From assembly GCA_032433765.1 (NCBI GenBank), contig JAVIAB010000051.1:80488347-80552346 (forward strand): a DNA stretch of 64,000 bases, in the 5' to 3' direction. The stretch comes from Megaustenia siamemsis (taxonomy: Eukaryota > Mollusca > Gastropoda > Stylommatophora > Ariophantidae). The position numbers were made by a program, and so were the translations under genes. The notes under the pieces are model-generated. The model made no database searches and was not told where the DNA came from. It saw only the letters and a program-made list of their open reading frames with translations. This document shows positions 10,046 through 22,171 of this stretch, in pieces (the first letter of the stretch is position 1; the number at the start of each line of letters is the position of its first letter).

Positions 10046-11146
10046 AGCGACTATGGGTAATCTCCTCTCAGTTATGACGCTTGAGACTGTCGCATACCCT
10101 GACGAATATGGCTTGCACGAAGTTCAACTTTGCTTAAGACATAAACCAATGCAAACCAACGTAATTCTTCAGCCGTTTTCAAGCAGGCATGAGATTATTC
10201 TCCTACACACTAATTTATTTTGCAAAGTCGCTCAGTTCCTTACGCCAAAGTGAAGAAAATATACACACTAAACTTACAAAAAAAAAAAAAAAAAGAAAAG
10301 AAACTAGCAGTGACTTCTTCCTCATAACATCGATTGCCACCTAATATTAACGTCTTGTGTTGCTGACAAGGGATTACAAATAAAGAACAGGAATATTGAA
10401 GACACACACACTCCCACAAAACCTACTCCCACACTCGATCCAGAAAGCTAGAGAGATAAATTGAAGTATTTCAACTCCTACACAAGTGGATTGTGCAATC
10501 GCAGTTTAATTGTTGCGGTAAAGGTTGATAAGGTCAGAGGTTTTTGGCTTATTTAACCTTGTGTAGGTTCACTTAAGACATTTGATATTGTGAAATCGGG
10601 TCCTCTCTCAAATAGAAGGGTCGGTTAGAAGCCGCTGAATTGACGTCAGTTTGGAGGAAAATTGAGGACGAAGGTGACTAATGTCGTTTTTATTCACAAG
10701 ATAGACTGTCCGATAATTTTTTTTCCCAGAAATGTAAATTTGTGTGAACGAATAATAGAGAATTTACGAATGAGTAACATTTTTCAAATGAAATAAATTT
10801 ACAGATAGTAGTTCTACAGATAGATAATATTATGTTCTAGAATGTAACATTGAGTTATTGAGATATTTATTACTGAGAATATGCTAAATATTCAGCTCGA
10901 ATTGATATCATCGGTTATTTAGACAATTGAGGTTGATTTATTTGCGAAACGATAATTATTTTAGAGATTAGATTCATTGATGAAAAAAGTACCAGTTTCG
11001 CAGACAAATATATTAATGTGGTTAAATGTAGATATTGCAGGGAAGTAAAGTTCTGGTTCTGCGTTAAATACAGGCCGTACGCTAATCTTACGGTCTGTTG
11101 TTTTTTTATGTGCGACGGGGATAATCTGACGACTGTGTGTTTATAT
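10046..11146. other. no recognisable feature
   Basis: About 1.1 kb of AT-rich, apparently single-copy sequence. Short open stretches have no recognisable domain. Confidence 0.4.
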
Positions 11147-11335
11147 GTTCGAAATTGGAGTCAACAACGATGGCCTAACATCATCAAGCGCTATATATTT
11201 TTAAAGAAATATGACGATCATCATTTTCGGGAGGTCGTGAACTTCCGGTATATGGTGGACAGTCGGCAGGAACCATTGCAGGCAATGCATGAAAAGTGGT
11301 CCCTGTTGCAGTTTCCTCATATTCCAAGTCCATGG
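11147..11335 (-). mobile_element. RX dispersed repeat, 3' non-coding part
   Basis: The reverse complement matches 22990-23170: TGGAATATGAGGAAACTGCA, TGGTTCCTGCCG, CCGGAAGTTCACG, TATATAGCGCTTGATGATGT. The coding part of RX is not present here. Confidence 0.75.
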
Positions 11336-11500
11336 GAGACTAGTTGGTTTCGAGGAAAGACGCCTCGGGACAGAGAGGTTGTGGGTTCAAATCTCGGCTA
11401 CACTGGTTGGGATTTTCAAAAATGATTTCTCTCTGCGGCAACCACCCCTGGTCTCAGCAGCTAGGCCCGGCTTGAAACGTCAGTTACTCATCGACGGAAA
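11336..11500 (+). mobile_element. possible tRNA-derived SINE
   Basis: GAGAGGTTGTGGGTTCAAAT followed by CTCGGC is B-box-like, about 40 bases after GTTTCGAGGAAAGACGCC. An A-rich run follows at about 11500. No second copy, TSD or SINE-1 body is visible, so this is tentative. Confidence 0.35.
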
Positions 11501-11744
11501 AAAAAAACATGAGTACCTCCGAAGTCGGAGTTATCTGCCTGTGCGGCGAGGGACCCCTGGGCACACGGCTGCCAGGGAAAAATGGATTAACACGCAATAT
11601 TCAGTTCCTAGTCTCTAGGGACATCGTCAGAGGTAAAAGCTGGCGAACGCAACATTTAGGACAGAAGTCTAGATTTTTGTGGGAAATAATTAATTTTGTT
11701 CTTGATAGAAAAAGCAATATTACATTCTGTGTTACTGAAAGCAG

Positions 11745-12575
11745 ATTTGTAATGAAGTAAAAGTGTGTGATTGAATACAAGTGTGTGATTGAGTAACAAT
11801 TTGAGACTGAACACAGGTGTGTGGCTGAGTAATAGTGTTTTATAGAATACAGGTGTGTCATTGAGTAAAAATTTGAGACTGAATACAGGTGTGTGGCTGA
11901 GTAATAGTGTTTTATAGAATACAGGTGTGTCATTGAGTAAAAATTTGAGACTGAACACAGGTGTGTGGCTGAGTAAAAGGTGTTTTATAGAATACAGATG
12001 TGTGAATGAGTAATAGTGTTGTATTGAATACAGGTGTGTGGATGAGTAAAAGTGTGTGATTGAATACAGGTGTGTGAATGAGTAATAGTGTGTGATTGAA
12101 TACAGGTGTGTGGATGAGTAAAAGTGTGTGATTAAATACAGGTGTGTGACTGAGTAATAGTGTTTTATTGAATACAGGTGTGTGACGGAGAAGAGGTGTG
12201 TGATTGAATACAGGTGTGTGATTGAATACAGGTGTGTGACTGAGTAATAGTGTTTTATGGATACAGGTGTGGGACTGAGTAATAGTGTTTTATTGAATAC
12301 AGGTATATGTCAGTAAAAGTGTGTCATTGAATACAGGTGTGCGACTGAGTCATAGTGTTTTATGGATACAGGTGTGGGACTGAGTAATAGTGTTTTATTG
12401 AATACAGGTGTATGTCAGTAAAAGTGTGTGATTGAATACAGGTGTGCGACTGAGTAAAAGTGAGTGATTGAATACAAGTATGTGACTGAGTAAATGTGTG
12501 TGATTGAATACAGGAGTGTGATTTAAAACACGTGTCTGGCTTAGTAAACGTGTGCTATTGGGTTAGAGCGTATAT
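11745..12575. repeat. minisatellite, 36-bp unit built from two about 18-bp halves
   Basis: The unit is of the type ACAGGTGTGTGACTGAGTAA followed by TAGTGTTTTATTGAAT. Both halves are variants of GTGTGTGA-TGA-TA. About 22 units with many substitutions. Flanking open frames are artefacts. Confidence 0.9.
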
Positions 12576-12599
12576 ATGAAATAATAAAGATTCAACATT

Positions 12600-13357
12600 A
12601 GTCAGTTCTGACGGTCTCTCGTTATATCTCATGTGGCATTCAGTTCTGATGGACTCTCATAATGTCTCATGCGACAGTCAGTTCTGATGGACTCTCATAA
12701 TGTCTCATGTGACATTCATTTCTGATGGACTCCCATAATGTCTCATGTGACATTCAGTTCTGATGGACTCTCATAATGTCTCATGCGACAGTCAGTTCTG
12801 ATGGACTCCCATAATGTCTCATGTGACATTCAGTTCTGATGGACTCTCATAATGTCTCATGTGACATTCAGTTCTGATGGACTCTCATAATGTCTCATGT
12901 GACATTCAGTTCTGATGGACTCTCATAATGTCTCATGTAACAGGTAGTTCTGATGGACTCTCATAATGTCTCATGTGACATTCATTTCTGATGGACTCTC
13001 ATAATGTCTCATGTGACATTCAGTTCTGATGGACTCTCATAATGTCTCATGGGACATTCAGTTCTGATGGACTCTAATAATGTCTCATGTGACATTCAGT
13101 TCTGATGGACTCTAATAATGTCTCATGTAATAGTCAGTTCTGGCGCACTCTCATAATGTCTTATGTGACAGTCAGTTCTGACGCACTTTCATAATGTCTC
13201 ATGTAACAGTCAGTTCTGGCGCACTCTCATAATGTCTCATGTAACAGTCAGTTCTGGCGCACTCTCATAATGTCTCATGTAACAGTCAGTTCTGGCGCAC
13301 TCTCATAATGTCTCATGTGACAGTCAGTTCTGATGGACTCTCATAATGTCTCATGTC
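12600..13357. repeat. minisatellite, 38-bp unit
   Basis: About 19-20 copies of AGTTCTGATGGACTCTCATA followed by ATGTCTCATGTGACATTC. A variant block (13130-13320) has GGCGCACTC in place of GATGGACTC, so a subfamily has spread locally. Confidence 0.95.
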
Positions 13358-13750
13358 TGACATCTCTCTGGTTTTTTTTTGTGTTTTTGTTATTTCTTTT
13401 ACCTGTCTGCCATAATATCTGCCCCGCTCTTCTGTTTTGGATGCTTCTGATTTCTCACTGTTCTGGTTAGTTAGAACAGAGTCCAGAAGAGACAGAAAGA
13501 ATTATACTGTGAAAGCCTGTTGCTGAATCGACAAGCTATCTCAGCAAGGAAGAGACGGAGAAATGTTCAGTTAAATAAGATCGAAAACAAGCAGCTTCCG
13601 ACAATCAGTTCATGTAAATAATGACTGTAATGGCAACACACTAATCGAACAAAAGGCTATATTGCAAAGATGGAGTGATTACTGCAGAACAATGTATAAA
13701 AGTACTCCAAAAACACTCAAATATATTAACAGAAAGTGAAGAGAAAGATC
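13358..13750. other. no recognisable feature
   Basis: Nothing recognised. Confidence 0.35.
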
Positions 13751-13801
13751 CACTCAATTCAGAGGAAGAGGTATGTTTAACAACACTCTGAAAAAATGAC
13801 A
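13751..13801 (-). mobile_element. SINE-4 fragment
   Basis: CTCAATTCAGAGGAAGAGGT, ATGTTTAA-CA and AAAAATGACAAATAAT match SINE-4 at 3339-3390. Confidence 0.7.
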
Positions 13802-13806
<5 letters not shown>

Positions 13807-13856
<50 letters not shown>

Positions 13857-13866
13857 GTATATATAT
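13807..13866. repeat. (TA)n microsatellite
   Basis: About 50 bp of alternating TA with a short continuation up to the SINE. Confidence 0.95.
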
Positions 13867-13867
13867 G

Positions 13868-14115
13868 GGAGCTCAGTGGTTAGTGAACTGGACTACAAAG
13901 GACAAGAGGTAGGGTTCGATCCCAAACGATGGCTTTCGGTTCACCCAGCCTTTAATGGGTACCGGATTTTTTTCTGGGAAAATAGAGCGACACGGGCGTA
14001 ATACCGACCACATTACTCCAAAAATCATGTGCTGAAGGTCTGTAAAATTTATGGTCACTAACACCATATTTCCCTATACGCCACTTGTCGTGACGGGCGT
14101 ACTTTACTTTTCTAC
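13868..14115 (+). mobile_element. SINE-1
   Basis: GAGCTCAGTGGTTAGTGAAC, B box GGTTCGATCCC, the CACCCAGCC block and the GACGGGCGTACTTTACTTTT end. It sits between two TA tracts, so a TSD cannot be defined. Confidence 0.92.
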
Positions 14116-14132
14116 TATATATATATATATAA

Positions 14133-16030
14133 TATGGACAATAGTAGAAAAAGAGCCAGAGCCTATGCTAGATGAAGTTCGTTCCGCAATGCAAAATCTA
14201 TAGAGACTGAAGTCATCAGGAGGTGATGATATTTCAGCTGAAGTCATCCAAACTGGAGGGGAGGTCAACGTTCGTATTTGCTATGCACTGTGGAGATGTG
14301 GAAAAATGTAAACTGGCCAAAAGCCTGTATAAGATTAGTGTACATTTCCATTGCAAATAAAGGAAATCTGAAGCTGCTTTCTAACTACTGAACTATTGCC
14401 CTAATAAGCCATGCCAGCAAAATGCTCTTGCAGATCATCATGAAGAGAATAGCAAGGAAGTTCGCACAATAACTTCATATAGTTCAAGCAGGTTTCAGAA
14501 ATAATAGAGGCAACCATGAACATATTTTAAAAAATGAGAAACACCCTTTGAGAAGTGAAGGTAATGCAATATAGAACTGTATACATGGTTCATAGATTAC
14601 AGCAAGGTCTTTGACTGCGTGCATCAGAAAATGTGGGACACCATGAAAGAGATGGGCTTTCCAACACACATAATGCAACTTATCGAATCACTATATCACA
14701 AATAGCAATCAGCTATTAGAGTAGCGGGCAAAACATCAAATTGTTTGCTTGCTTGCTTACGTTCGTCCGATGACTAAAGTATTCTAGAGTATTCGTAGAC
14801 TGTAGAATTCTTCTTCATCATCCGTCCTTAAAAGGACGTTAAGTGGACGTGTCTGCGTTGTGTTGTGGTTTGCAGTATAACTGTTATATTTGCGCCTTTC
14901 GGCCAACACATCCGACTTCAGCACGACATTTTTGAGTACCGGGTTGTCTTCCCTCTTCGATCCCTGTTCGCTTGGCCAGACTAGACAGGTTAGTCTGCTA
15001 CTAGAGGCACCACGGAGAGGTGGTGCAGGGTCTGGATGGTTTTGGTTCACCGATCCTGGCGCAAGTCATCAGCTGTGGGTCGCTGACAACTTCCAGCTCT
15101 GGTGCTGGGAGGCGCGCCTTCGCCTCCAATTGTTTGAAGTTCAGAAAAAAGTGAGGCAGGGATGCATCATCTCTCCATGCCTGATTATCATCTATGCTGA
15201 GAAATCACGAGAAATGTCAGAAACAATAACAGACTTGTAAAGTTCAACCCTTTCACAATAAACGGCAACATAATTCCAGAATTGAGATACGCTGATGACA
15301 CAGTCCTCATCTCAAACAGTGTAGAAGAATTAAAAGAGACAACTGAGTATGTTAAAATTACAATGAAGATCGAAACTTCTATTCAAACATACAGAAAACT
15401 AAGATAATGCCCATTGACAAAACAAACAGCCAATGCAAAATCACCAACAGTGAAAAACTTGAAATTGTAACAAACTATGAATATCTGGAGTCTATAGCAA
15501 CTAACAACGGAGACTGCTTGAAAGAGGTCAAAAGAAGATTAGCAGTGTCAACACACAAGTGAAACGCCATGAATAACATGTGGCACGATTTAATTAAAAT
15601 TACCGAGGACATGTATCTTTCCGATAGCAACATATGGTCGTGAATAGTGGACAATCTAACAAACAGCATGGAAAAACCCAGTTTATTCGAAACAAAATGC
15701 TACAGAAAAATGCTTAAGATACACTGGATTAAAAAAAAGAAGAACAAGAGCAATAAAGACATATTAAACGATTTAAACATTAAAAATAAGTGTCTGATAA
15801 ACACTATGCTGCAAAGGACAATTAAATACTATGGTCTTATCAAAAGACACAGTGGGTTGGAAAGAACAATAACGGAAGCCACGGTTCCTGGGCAACGCAT
15901 CAAGGGCAGACCAAAAAGAAGGTGATTTCAAAACACCAAGAGGACTTTGAACATGACAATAGAAGAAGTGGACGATTAGCTAGAGACAGGTTCATTCAGC
16001 CGGGCTGTGGTGAATGCAACGCTCTGCAAA
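14133..16030 (+). pseudogene. LINE-K reverse transcriptase relic, split by R3
   Basis: Fragments of a non-LTR reverse transcriptase appear in order: SSGGDDISAEVIQ, then a motif-A region (FIDYSKVFDCVHQ, 14594-14634), then motif B (VRQGCIISP, about 15150-15180), motif C (RYADDTVLIS, about 15283-15315), a KIMPID segment and a C-terminal tail with GRPKRR and a MTIEEV stretch near 15955. Many stops and frameshifts make it inactive. R3 interrupts it at 14748-15136. If R3 and one TSD copy are removed, the frame runs straight from VAGKTSN into motif B, so the insertion came after the LINE and before much of the decay. No endonuclease domain is visible. Clade (RTE, CR1 or other) is not assigned. Confidence 0.85.
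14748..15127 (-). mobile_element. R3 retroposon inserted in LINE-K
   Basis: A full-length copy of R3 in reverse orientation. Its tail is (GCTT)n on the plus strand (14748-14758), next to ACGTTCGTCC, and it ends GGCGCGCCTTCGCCTCC. The 9-bp TSD AATTGTTTG is at 14739-14747 and 15128-15136. This tail is an AAGC repeat on the element strand, whereas the 4.8-kb copy has a CAT repeat. Confidence 0.8.
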
Positions 16031-16455
16031 GGACATGCGATCTGATGATATGATTGTCAGGTTATATTTTATGATTGCTTTTCCCTCCAACCACAGTTCG
16101 ACCATTTGACAGCCACTAGAGGATGTATCCTTAAAGAGTGCAAATAGAGCATCGCAAACAAGAAAGTAAATTATATGACAGAACAAGTACACCATTACCG
16201 GAGGCGGTTTGTGGTCAGAAATGTGAGAATCGAGATAACAGAGTATCATGTCGGCTTAGAGTTTAGTGCTGTAAGGTGAAATAGATTTGCTTAATGTTGG
16301 TGTAAATATGTTCTTTGTTGGTGTAAATATGTTATTTGTTGGTGTAAATATGTTTTTTCTTACATTGGAATGTTCACGAGAATCGTACAGTTGCAGTGAA
16401 CTATACTGTTAATATGTGATTGCAGACGTAAGTTAATCTCCCTGCGTTTTTATTG
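16031..16455. other. mostly unrecognised; a 22-bp triplicate inside
   Basis: The only structure seen is three copies of GTTGGTGTAAATATGTT with a short spacer near 16297-16352. Confidence 0.5.
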
Positions 16456-16675
<220 letters not shown>

Positions 16676-16794
16676 GAAAGAGTGGGAGAGAGATGATAGA
16701 TAAAACTACACAGAAAGAAAAGTGAGAGAACAATGAAAATAAGAGATACGACGTCGTCACGAAAGAATGACACATTACGATAACGACATCCAAT

Positions 16795-17645
16795 AAGAGT
16801 GACACACATTGGAGTAGCAATGGACATGTCTTGAGAAAACCACCTATAGAGCGAGATGACGACGTCCAGTGAGAGTGACACATATTGAGCGACGTTACCT
16901 CTAGTGAGAGTGATATAAATTGAGCGAGATGACGACGTCCGGTGAGAGTGACACATATTGAGCGAGATGACGACGTCCAGTGAGAGTGACACATATTGAG
17001 CGAGATGACGACGTCCGGTGAGAGTGATACATATTGAGCGAGATGACGACGTCCGGTGAGAGTGACACATATTGGGGTAGCGATGGACATGTCATGAGAA
17101 AACCACCTATTGAACGAGATGACGACGTCTAGTGAGAGTGACACATATTGAGCAAGATAAAGACATCTAGTGAGAGTGAAACATATTGAGCGAGATAACG
17201 ACATCTGGTGAGAGTGACACATATTGAGCGACGTTACTTCTACTGAGAGTGACACATATTGATCGACGTTACTTCTACTGAGAGTGACACATATTGAGCG
17301 AGACAACAACATCTGGTAAGAGTGACACATATTGAGCGACGTTACTTCTACTGAGAGTGACACATATTGAGCGACGTTACTTCTACTGAGAGTGACATAT
17401 ATTGAGTGACGTTACTTCTACTGAAAGTGACACATATTGAGCGACGTTACTTCTACTGAGAGTGACACATATTGAGCGACGTTACCTCTAGTAAGAGTGA
17501 CACATATTGAGCGACGTTACTTCTACTGAGAGTGACACATATTGAGCGACGTTACTTCTACTGAGAGTGACACATATTGAGCGACGTTACTTCTACTGAG
17601 AGTGACACATATTGAGCGAGATAACGACATCTAATGAGAGTGACA
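16795..17645. repeat. minisatellite with alternating 35- and 38-bp units
   Basis: Both unit types begin TGAGAGTGACACATATTGAG. One continues CGACGTTACTTCTAC (35 bp) and the other CGAGATGACGACGTCCGG (38 bp). The 38-bp type dominates at the left and the 35-bp type at the right. Two longer units near 16800-16855 and 17070-17110 share GGAGTAGC(A)GATGGACATG-type sequence and mark a larger duplication. Confidence 0.92.
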
Positions 17646-18343
17646 CATGGTTTAATGCCACAGTGTAGTCGCAAGTAGTTAGCTCTTACAAAATGAATAG
17701 AAAGGTGGCGTGCTGCAGTAGCTTTCCAAATGACCAGGCTAATTCTGGAGTTTTTGGGACGTGATTATCACAGAAGCGCTGCAATATGAATAATATATCA
17801 ACTGACGTCACCACTGTGTAGACCTCGCCAATCCACCTGTTGTTAACCAGTCAGAGAGACACGGACTTACCCCTCAATAATGACTTGATCAGTACTAAAA
17901 CAATTTATATGGGTGCTGCATATATAAAATAGTGAAATAGCAGGAGAAAGTAACATGTTGGATGCCTTGAACAGTTCTAGGTTTCAACACATTGTTTGAA
18001 AACTCGAAAGAAGAATTAATTAATTAATCAACAGTTTTCATCTCTTTAAACGGGATAGACATTGAAGAAAGATGTGAAAGTTAAAACGACATACATGAAT
18101 TAAACATATTTTGTTTATAAAATGAATTTCCATGTATTTGTTTTATAAGTTTATCAGAGCACTTGTTAATAAATATACTGTTTTTGACTATTATTATTTT
18201 TAAATTGTAAAAGCAAATGATTAATTTTGGATGTTTGTTTTCTTTTGAGCGTTTTTGTACAAAATTGGAGCTGCACTGAGTTTGCTCACGTGTTCACCGA
18301 TATATTCTTGTGCTTCTTACCGCGTTCGCCTCCTAATACCTAA
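17646..18343. other. no recognisable feature
   Basis: AT-rich unique-looking sequence. Confidence 0.35.
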
Positions 18344-18357
18344 ACTACTCAGATTCA

Positions 18358-18613
18358 GGGAGCCGCGATAGCTCAGTGCTTAGTGGACTTGACTACAAAG
18401 GATAAGAGATAGGGTTCAAATCCAACCGACGGCTTCCGGGTTCACCCAGCCTTTAATGAGTACCGGATTTTTTATGGGAAAGTAAAGCGGCACGGGCGTG
18501 TTATACTGACCTCATTACCCCAAAAATCATGTGCTGAAGGTCTGTAAAATTTATGGTCACTAACACCATATTCCCTATACGCCACTTGGCGTGATGGGGG
18601 TACTTTACTTTTT
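18358..18613 (+). mobile_element. SINE-1, full length
   Basis: It starts GGGAGCCGCGATAGCTCAGT and has all body blocks and the GATGGGGGTACTTTACTTTT end. A 14-bp TSD with one mismatch, ACTA(C/A)TCAGATTCA, lies at 18344-18357 and 18614-18627. This copy defines both ends of the family. Confidence 0.95.
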
Positions 18614-18627
18614 TACTAATCAGATTC

Positions 18628-18939
18628 AACCAAAGCTATGATCTTAGCTGAGGGGTGTTGATAACTTCTTCTTTCTGGTGAAGAATTATGTATTCAAACA
18701 CAGACACTTTTTTCTAGGTTTCAATCAACCAATTAATTAACGATCTTCAGACTGGTTTTTTTTTTAAAGAACACGTGCTATTGACAAACTATCTTAATCC
18801 ATCCAATTTCTTGGACATTTTTGTCTACTTCTCTTCAGTCTAGGCTACTGATCTTGGGGGTTTCTATGACTTCCTGTCTGTGTTTTCCTGGCCTTTCATG
18901 GCTTTGTTTTCTCTAGGGGATAAGCAGAAGGTCCCTACT
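18628..18939. other. no recognisable feature
   Basis: Nothing recognised. Confidence 0.3.
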
Positions 18940-19560
18940 TCTAGGTTATCTTCTTCTTTCTTACAGCTCCCTGTAGAGCAAAGGTCTTCAACAAACACTT
19001 TTAGCTCCCTGTGGAGCATAGGTCTTCAACAAACACTTTCAGCTACCTATGGAGCATAGGTCTTCAACAAACACTTCCAGCTCCATGTAGAGCATAGGTC
19101 TTCAACAAACACTTTCAGCTACCTGTGGAACATAGGTCTTCAACAAACACGTTCAGCTCCCTGTGGAGCATAGGTCTTCAACAAACACTTTCAGCTCCCT
19201 GTGGATCATAGGTCTTCAACAAACACTTTCAGCTCCCTGTCGAGCATAGGTCTTCAACAAACACTTTCAGCTCCCTGTGGAGCATAGATCTTGAACAAAC
19301 ATTTTCAGTTCCCTGTGGAGCATAGGTCTCCAACAAACACTTTCAGCTCCCTGTGGAGCATAGATCTTGAACAAACACTTTCAGCTCCCTGTTGAGCATA
19401 GGTCTTCAACAAACACTTTCAGCTCCCTGTGGAGCATAGGTCTTCAACAAACACTTTCCACGCCGTCCTATTTCTTCCACTTCTCTTAAGATCGTTTCAG
19501 TCTTTCAAGTCCTCTTCATTCCAGTAGCATATTCTCTTTGCTACCGCAGCTACCGCCGGT
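18940..19560 (-). mobile_element. LINE-C 3' fragment carrying an internal array
   Basis: The left flank has CTTCTTCTTTC and the right flank CACGCCGTCCTATTTCTTCC, TTCTTAAGATCGTTTCAGTC and CCTCTTCATTCC. These align with the two sides of one point in the LINE-C 3' end at 45545-45670. The array at 18966-19460 lies between them. Confidence 0.75.
18966..19460. repeat. 38-bp minisatellite derived from LINE-C
   Basis: About 13 copies of AGCTCCCTGTGGAGCATAGG followed by TCTTCAACAAACACTTTC. On the minus strand the unit encodes VFVEDLCSTGS, the last codons of LINE-C (compare 45570-45610). Confidence 0.93.
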
Positions 19561-19687
19561 AGCCTGAACATATTAACGAAATACAAAAGGAAATGATAAT
19601 TTATTATATTTTTTTCATAATTATATTACACATTTTCGAATATTCTATTATACATTTCGTAGGCCACTATGATTTATTTGCTTTGAT

Positions 19688-20215
19688 TTGCATTTATTAA
19701 AGCAAGGTTTTCCTATGGCCACTATAACGTTTGTGAATGATGCCGAAACTACTATTAAAAAAATAGTACAAGAAACCGCTAATCAGCAGCGGTACATTTC
19801 TCTTCTCTCCGACTTAGAATTAACAACCTTGGCATTAAAAAAATCCAGTCAAAATTATACGGGCGAGAGCTACCTATACAAAATGTGGTTTCTTGGGTTA
19901 TTTTTAGCTCTAGCCAATCAGAAGCATCACAAAGTGAAAGTGAAACTATGTCTTATTACCGGAACTTCCTAACCTATTTATAACTACGTTATGCGCATCA
20001 GCATCTGTAGAAAGAACTTTTTCTGCTCTCAAGAGAATCAAATGTTATTCTCCCTCAACTCAGACACAAGAACCCTTATCTGGTTTGGCAATAATGTCCA
20101 TTGAGAAATCATTCCTTCAGAAACTTAGAAACCAATCCAACAGTACTTTCTATGACAAAGTCATCAAGACATTTTTATCCCAAACAAGACGGATAGAGTT
20201 TACATATAAATAAGT
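19688..20215 (+). pseudogene. hAT-type transposase C-terminal relic
   Basis: From about 19960 to 20212 one frame reads LPNLFITTLCASASVERTFS and then ALKRIK. The ASVERTFSALKRIK pattern is the hAT C-terminal dimerisation domain, as found in hAT transposases and their domesticated relatives. The frame ends in YK and a stop near 20212. Upstream, 19688-19972 is open in another frame but has no motif that I recognise; a frameshift near 19965 would be needed to join the two. No N-terminal zinc finger, catalytic region or terminal inverted repeats are seen here. It is a different subfamily from the hAT at 59155-61588. Confidence 0.65.
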
Positions 20216-20881
20216 AAGTAATTTAAAATGTAGTGATGTCATTAGCAAATATTACTTCATGTTAACCTACTGAATATAATGTATGTCTTTATTTATTATG
20301 TCAGCGGTAGCCCAAACCCCAAAAACAGTATACGCCACTACTTCATTCGTACTTCTGCCTGTCTTCTTTAACTATATTTTTCTTTCCTCTTTGTTTCCTA
20401 CCCTGGGTATTACCAAAAAAAATTGCTTGTCGAGCGAAGTCGGTGCTCGAAATGGGAGTAAAGAATTGTGGCGCTGTTCCCTACATGTCATGTTCGTAAG
20501 AGACGACTAAAGCGGGGTGGGCATGAGACTGGCTACTCTGTACTATAAAAAAAAACGCCGCATAAACCGAACAAACAAACATTTCTAGGTTACGCCTCAA
20601 TAGTTGAACAAAATTGTAATGAATTGTGTTAATTGTTAGAGGATTTGTCTGGTAAAAACTAGCAAAGGTAGCAAATTTCAACAAAATTATTACCACCATC
20701 ACAGCAAAAAGGAACATGTTTATATTAGGCCTACGAACAGGTCCAAATGTACTTGGAAACCACATGTACATGTAATCAAATATTGATAGCACAGTCATAT
20801 ATTCATGCGGGAAAGTCTGGTTAGTTATTATGTTGGTATGAATAAATTAATCCAATAGCACAACATATGGCAACGAACTGG
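20216..20881. other. no firm feature
   Basis: A stretch near 20470-20520 (GTTCCCTACATGTCATGTTC followed by GTAAGAGACGACTAAAGCG) has the look of a repeat, but no second copy is present in this window. Confidence 0.35.
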
Positions 20882-21086
20882 TATAACAACACGATTAGCA
20901 AACGAGAACCATCTGGTCAGCTATGATGAAGCCAAATCCATCATCAAAGGCCAGTATCATGAACAATGGAAACAAGAACACCAAAAGTATAACAGAGGGA
21001 CAGATACCTCCAACTATCAAGCAGGGATCAAGTCATCATACTTCGCCTACGCACTGGCCACAACAGAATGAGAAACCACATGTTCA

Positions 21087-22171
21087 TCATCATCATCATC
21101 AAGTATCAAGCCTGCTGGCTAGGTGATCATGTCTCTCCACAACTTTCGATCACTACAGTTATTTATTATTTATGTTGACCTTCTGTCAAGTCATTCTCTT
21201 AAGCTGTCTGGTATCTTTTCTCTTTGCATCCCTCTATCTCATTGACCCTCAATTTTCCCAGTTGTTACAATATATTTCAGCTGTTCTCTTCTCATTACAT
21301 GGCCAAAAATGATGATTGTTCTTCCTAATATTGGAAATTAGCTCTCTTTTTGATTTGACCTCTTTCAGAACATTTTCATTACTCTTCTTAGCTGTCCATG
21401 GTATTCTCAACATTATTCTGTAAAACCACATTTGTACAGACTCCAGTCATTTTCTTGCCTGTTGTCCTATTTCCATAATTCACATCCATATGTTAAGACT
21501 AAGAGGTGCGCGTGGCCGTGCGGCTAAAACCACTGTTCCGCTGGCTGAAAAGCCGACGTTCGGTGTTCGAAGCCCGCGGTAGACAGAAAGGATTTTTTCT
21601 ATCGGGGGTGAAATAAAAATCCTGAGTCTCACACGTCGTGGTGACTGCTTGATCAAGCGGCCTTTATCCCTCTGGTTCTATCGTTGCCCCCCGTCATACA
21701 CCAGCAATGGTACTATGTGACGTAAAGATAGTTTTTTTTTATGTTAAGACTGGCTCTACATAATGTTTAAAAACTCGTTTTCTTGTTTTTATTGTCAGAA
21801 ATAGATTACATATTATCTTCCTCATTTTTTGGAAAGCTGTTTTTGCCTGAGCCGTTCTGCATCTCACCTGTTGTAAATCTTCCATCTGAGGTTAACAAAG
21901 TTAACAAAGTTACCAATTATTTAAATTCATTTACCTGTTTTAATGTTGTTCCACTTGTCTTTATTTTGCACTGAGTTGATGTCTTTTTCTTTGTTGTTAC
22001 TATTACTTCTATCTTTTTGCTATTAAGGCTTTATTTTTACTTTCCTTCACTATAATGTTTAACATTTCTTGTAACTTATTTTCGCTCTTAGCGATTAAGA
22101 CTGTATCATCAGCATACCCTAGTTTTTTTTATATTATGCCCCTTATGGATCTTAAAATATGTTTTATATGG
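21087..22171 (-). mobile_element. LINE-B copy nested in LINE-L, including the YADD motif
   Basis: This copy lies between TSDs ACCA(C/T)ATGTTCA at 21075-21086 and 22172-22183. On the minus strand it runs from the reverse-transcriptase core (GYADDTVLIAK; YADD at 22105-22116) down to the tail (MWFYRIMLRIPWTAKKSNEN, ELISNIRK) and the (GAT)n end. A GTTAACAAA duplication near 21891-21910 and several frameshifts are present. The SINE-2 copy at 21501-21739 splits it again. Confidence 0.87.
21501..21739 (+). mobile_element. SINE-2 (tRNA-derived) nested in LINE-B
   Basis: The tRNA-like head has CGTGGCCGTGCGGCTAAA and B box GGTGTTCGAAGCCCGC. The body reads TCTATCGGGGGTGAAATAAA, CGTGGTGACTGCTTGATCAA, CAGCAATGGTACTATGTGAC. 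It ends in a T run. A 12-bp TSD, TATGTTAAGACT, is exact at 21489-21500 and 21740-21751. The second copy at 54676-54913 defines the family. It does not share the SINE-1 body. Confidence 0.93.

Noticed and set aside
11018..11425. 135-codon plus-strand frame
   Set aside because: It runs through an antisense RX fragment and a possible SINE and shows no domain of its own.
18358..18440. tRNA gene (GCGATAGCTCAGTGCTTAGT, GGTTCAAATCC)
   Set aside because: It is the head of SINE-1: the same sequence recurs in more than ten copies with a common 3' body and TSDs, and acceptor-stem pairing is poor.
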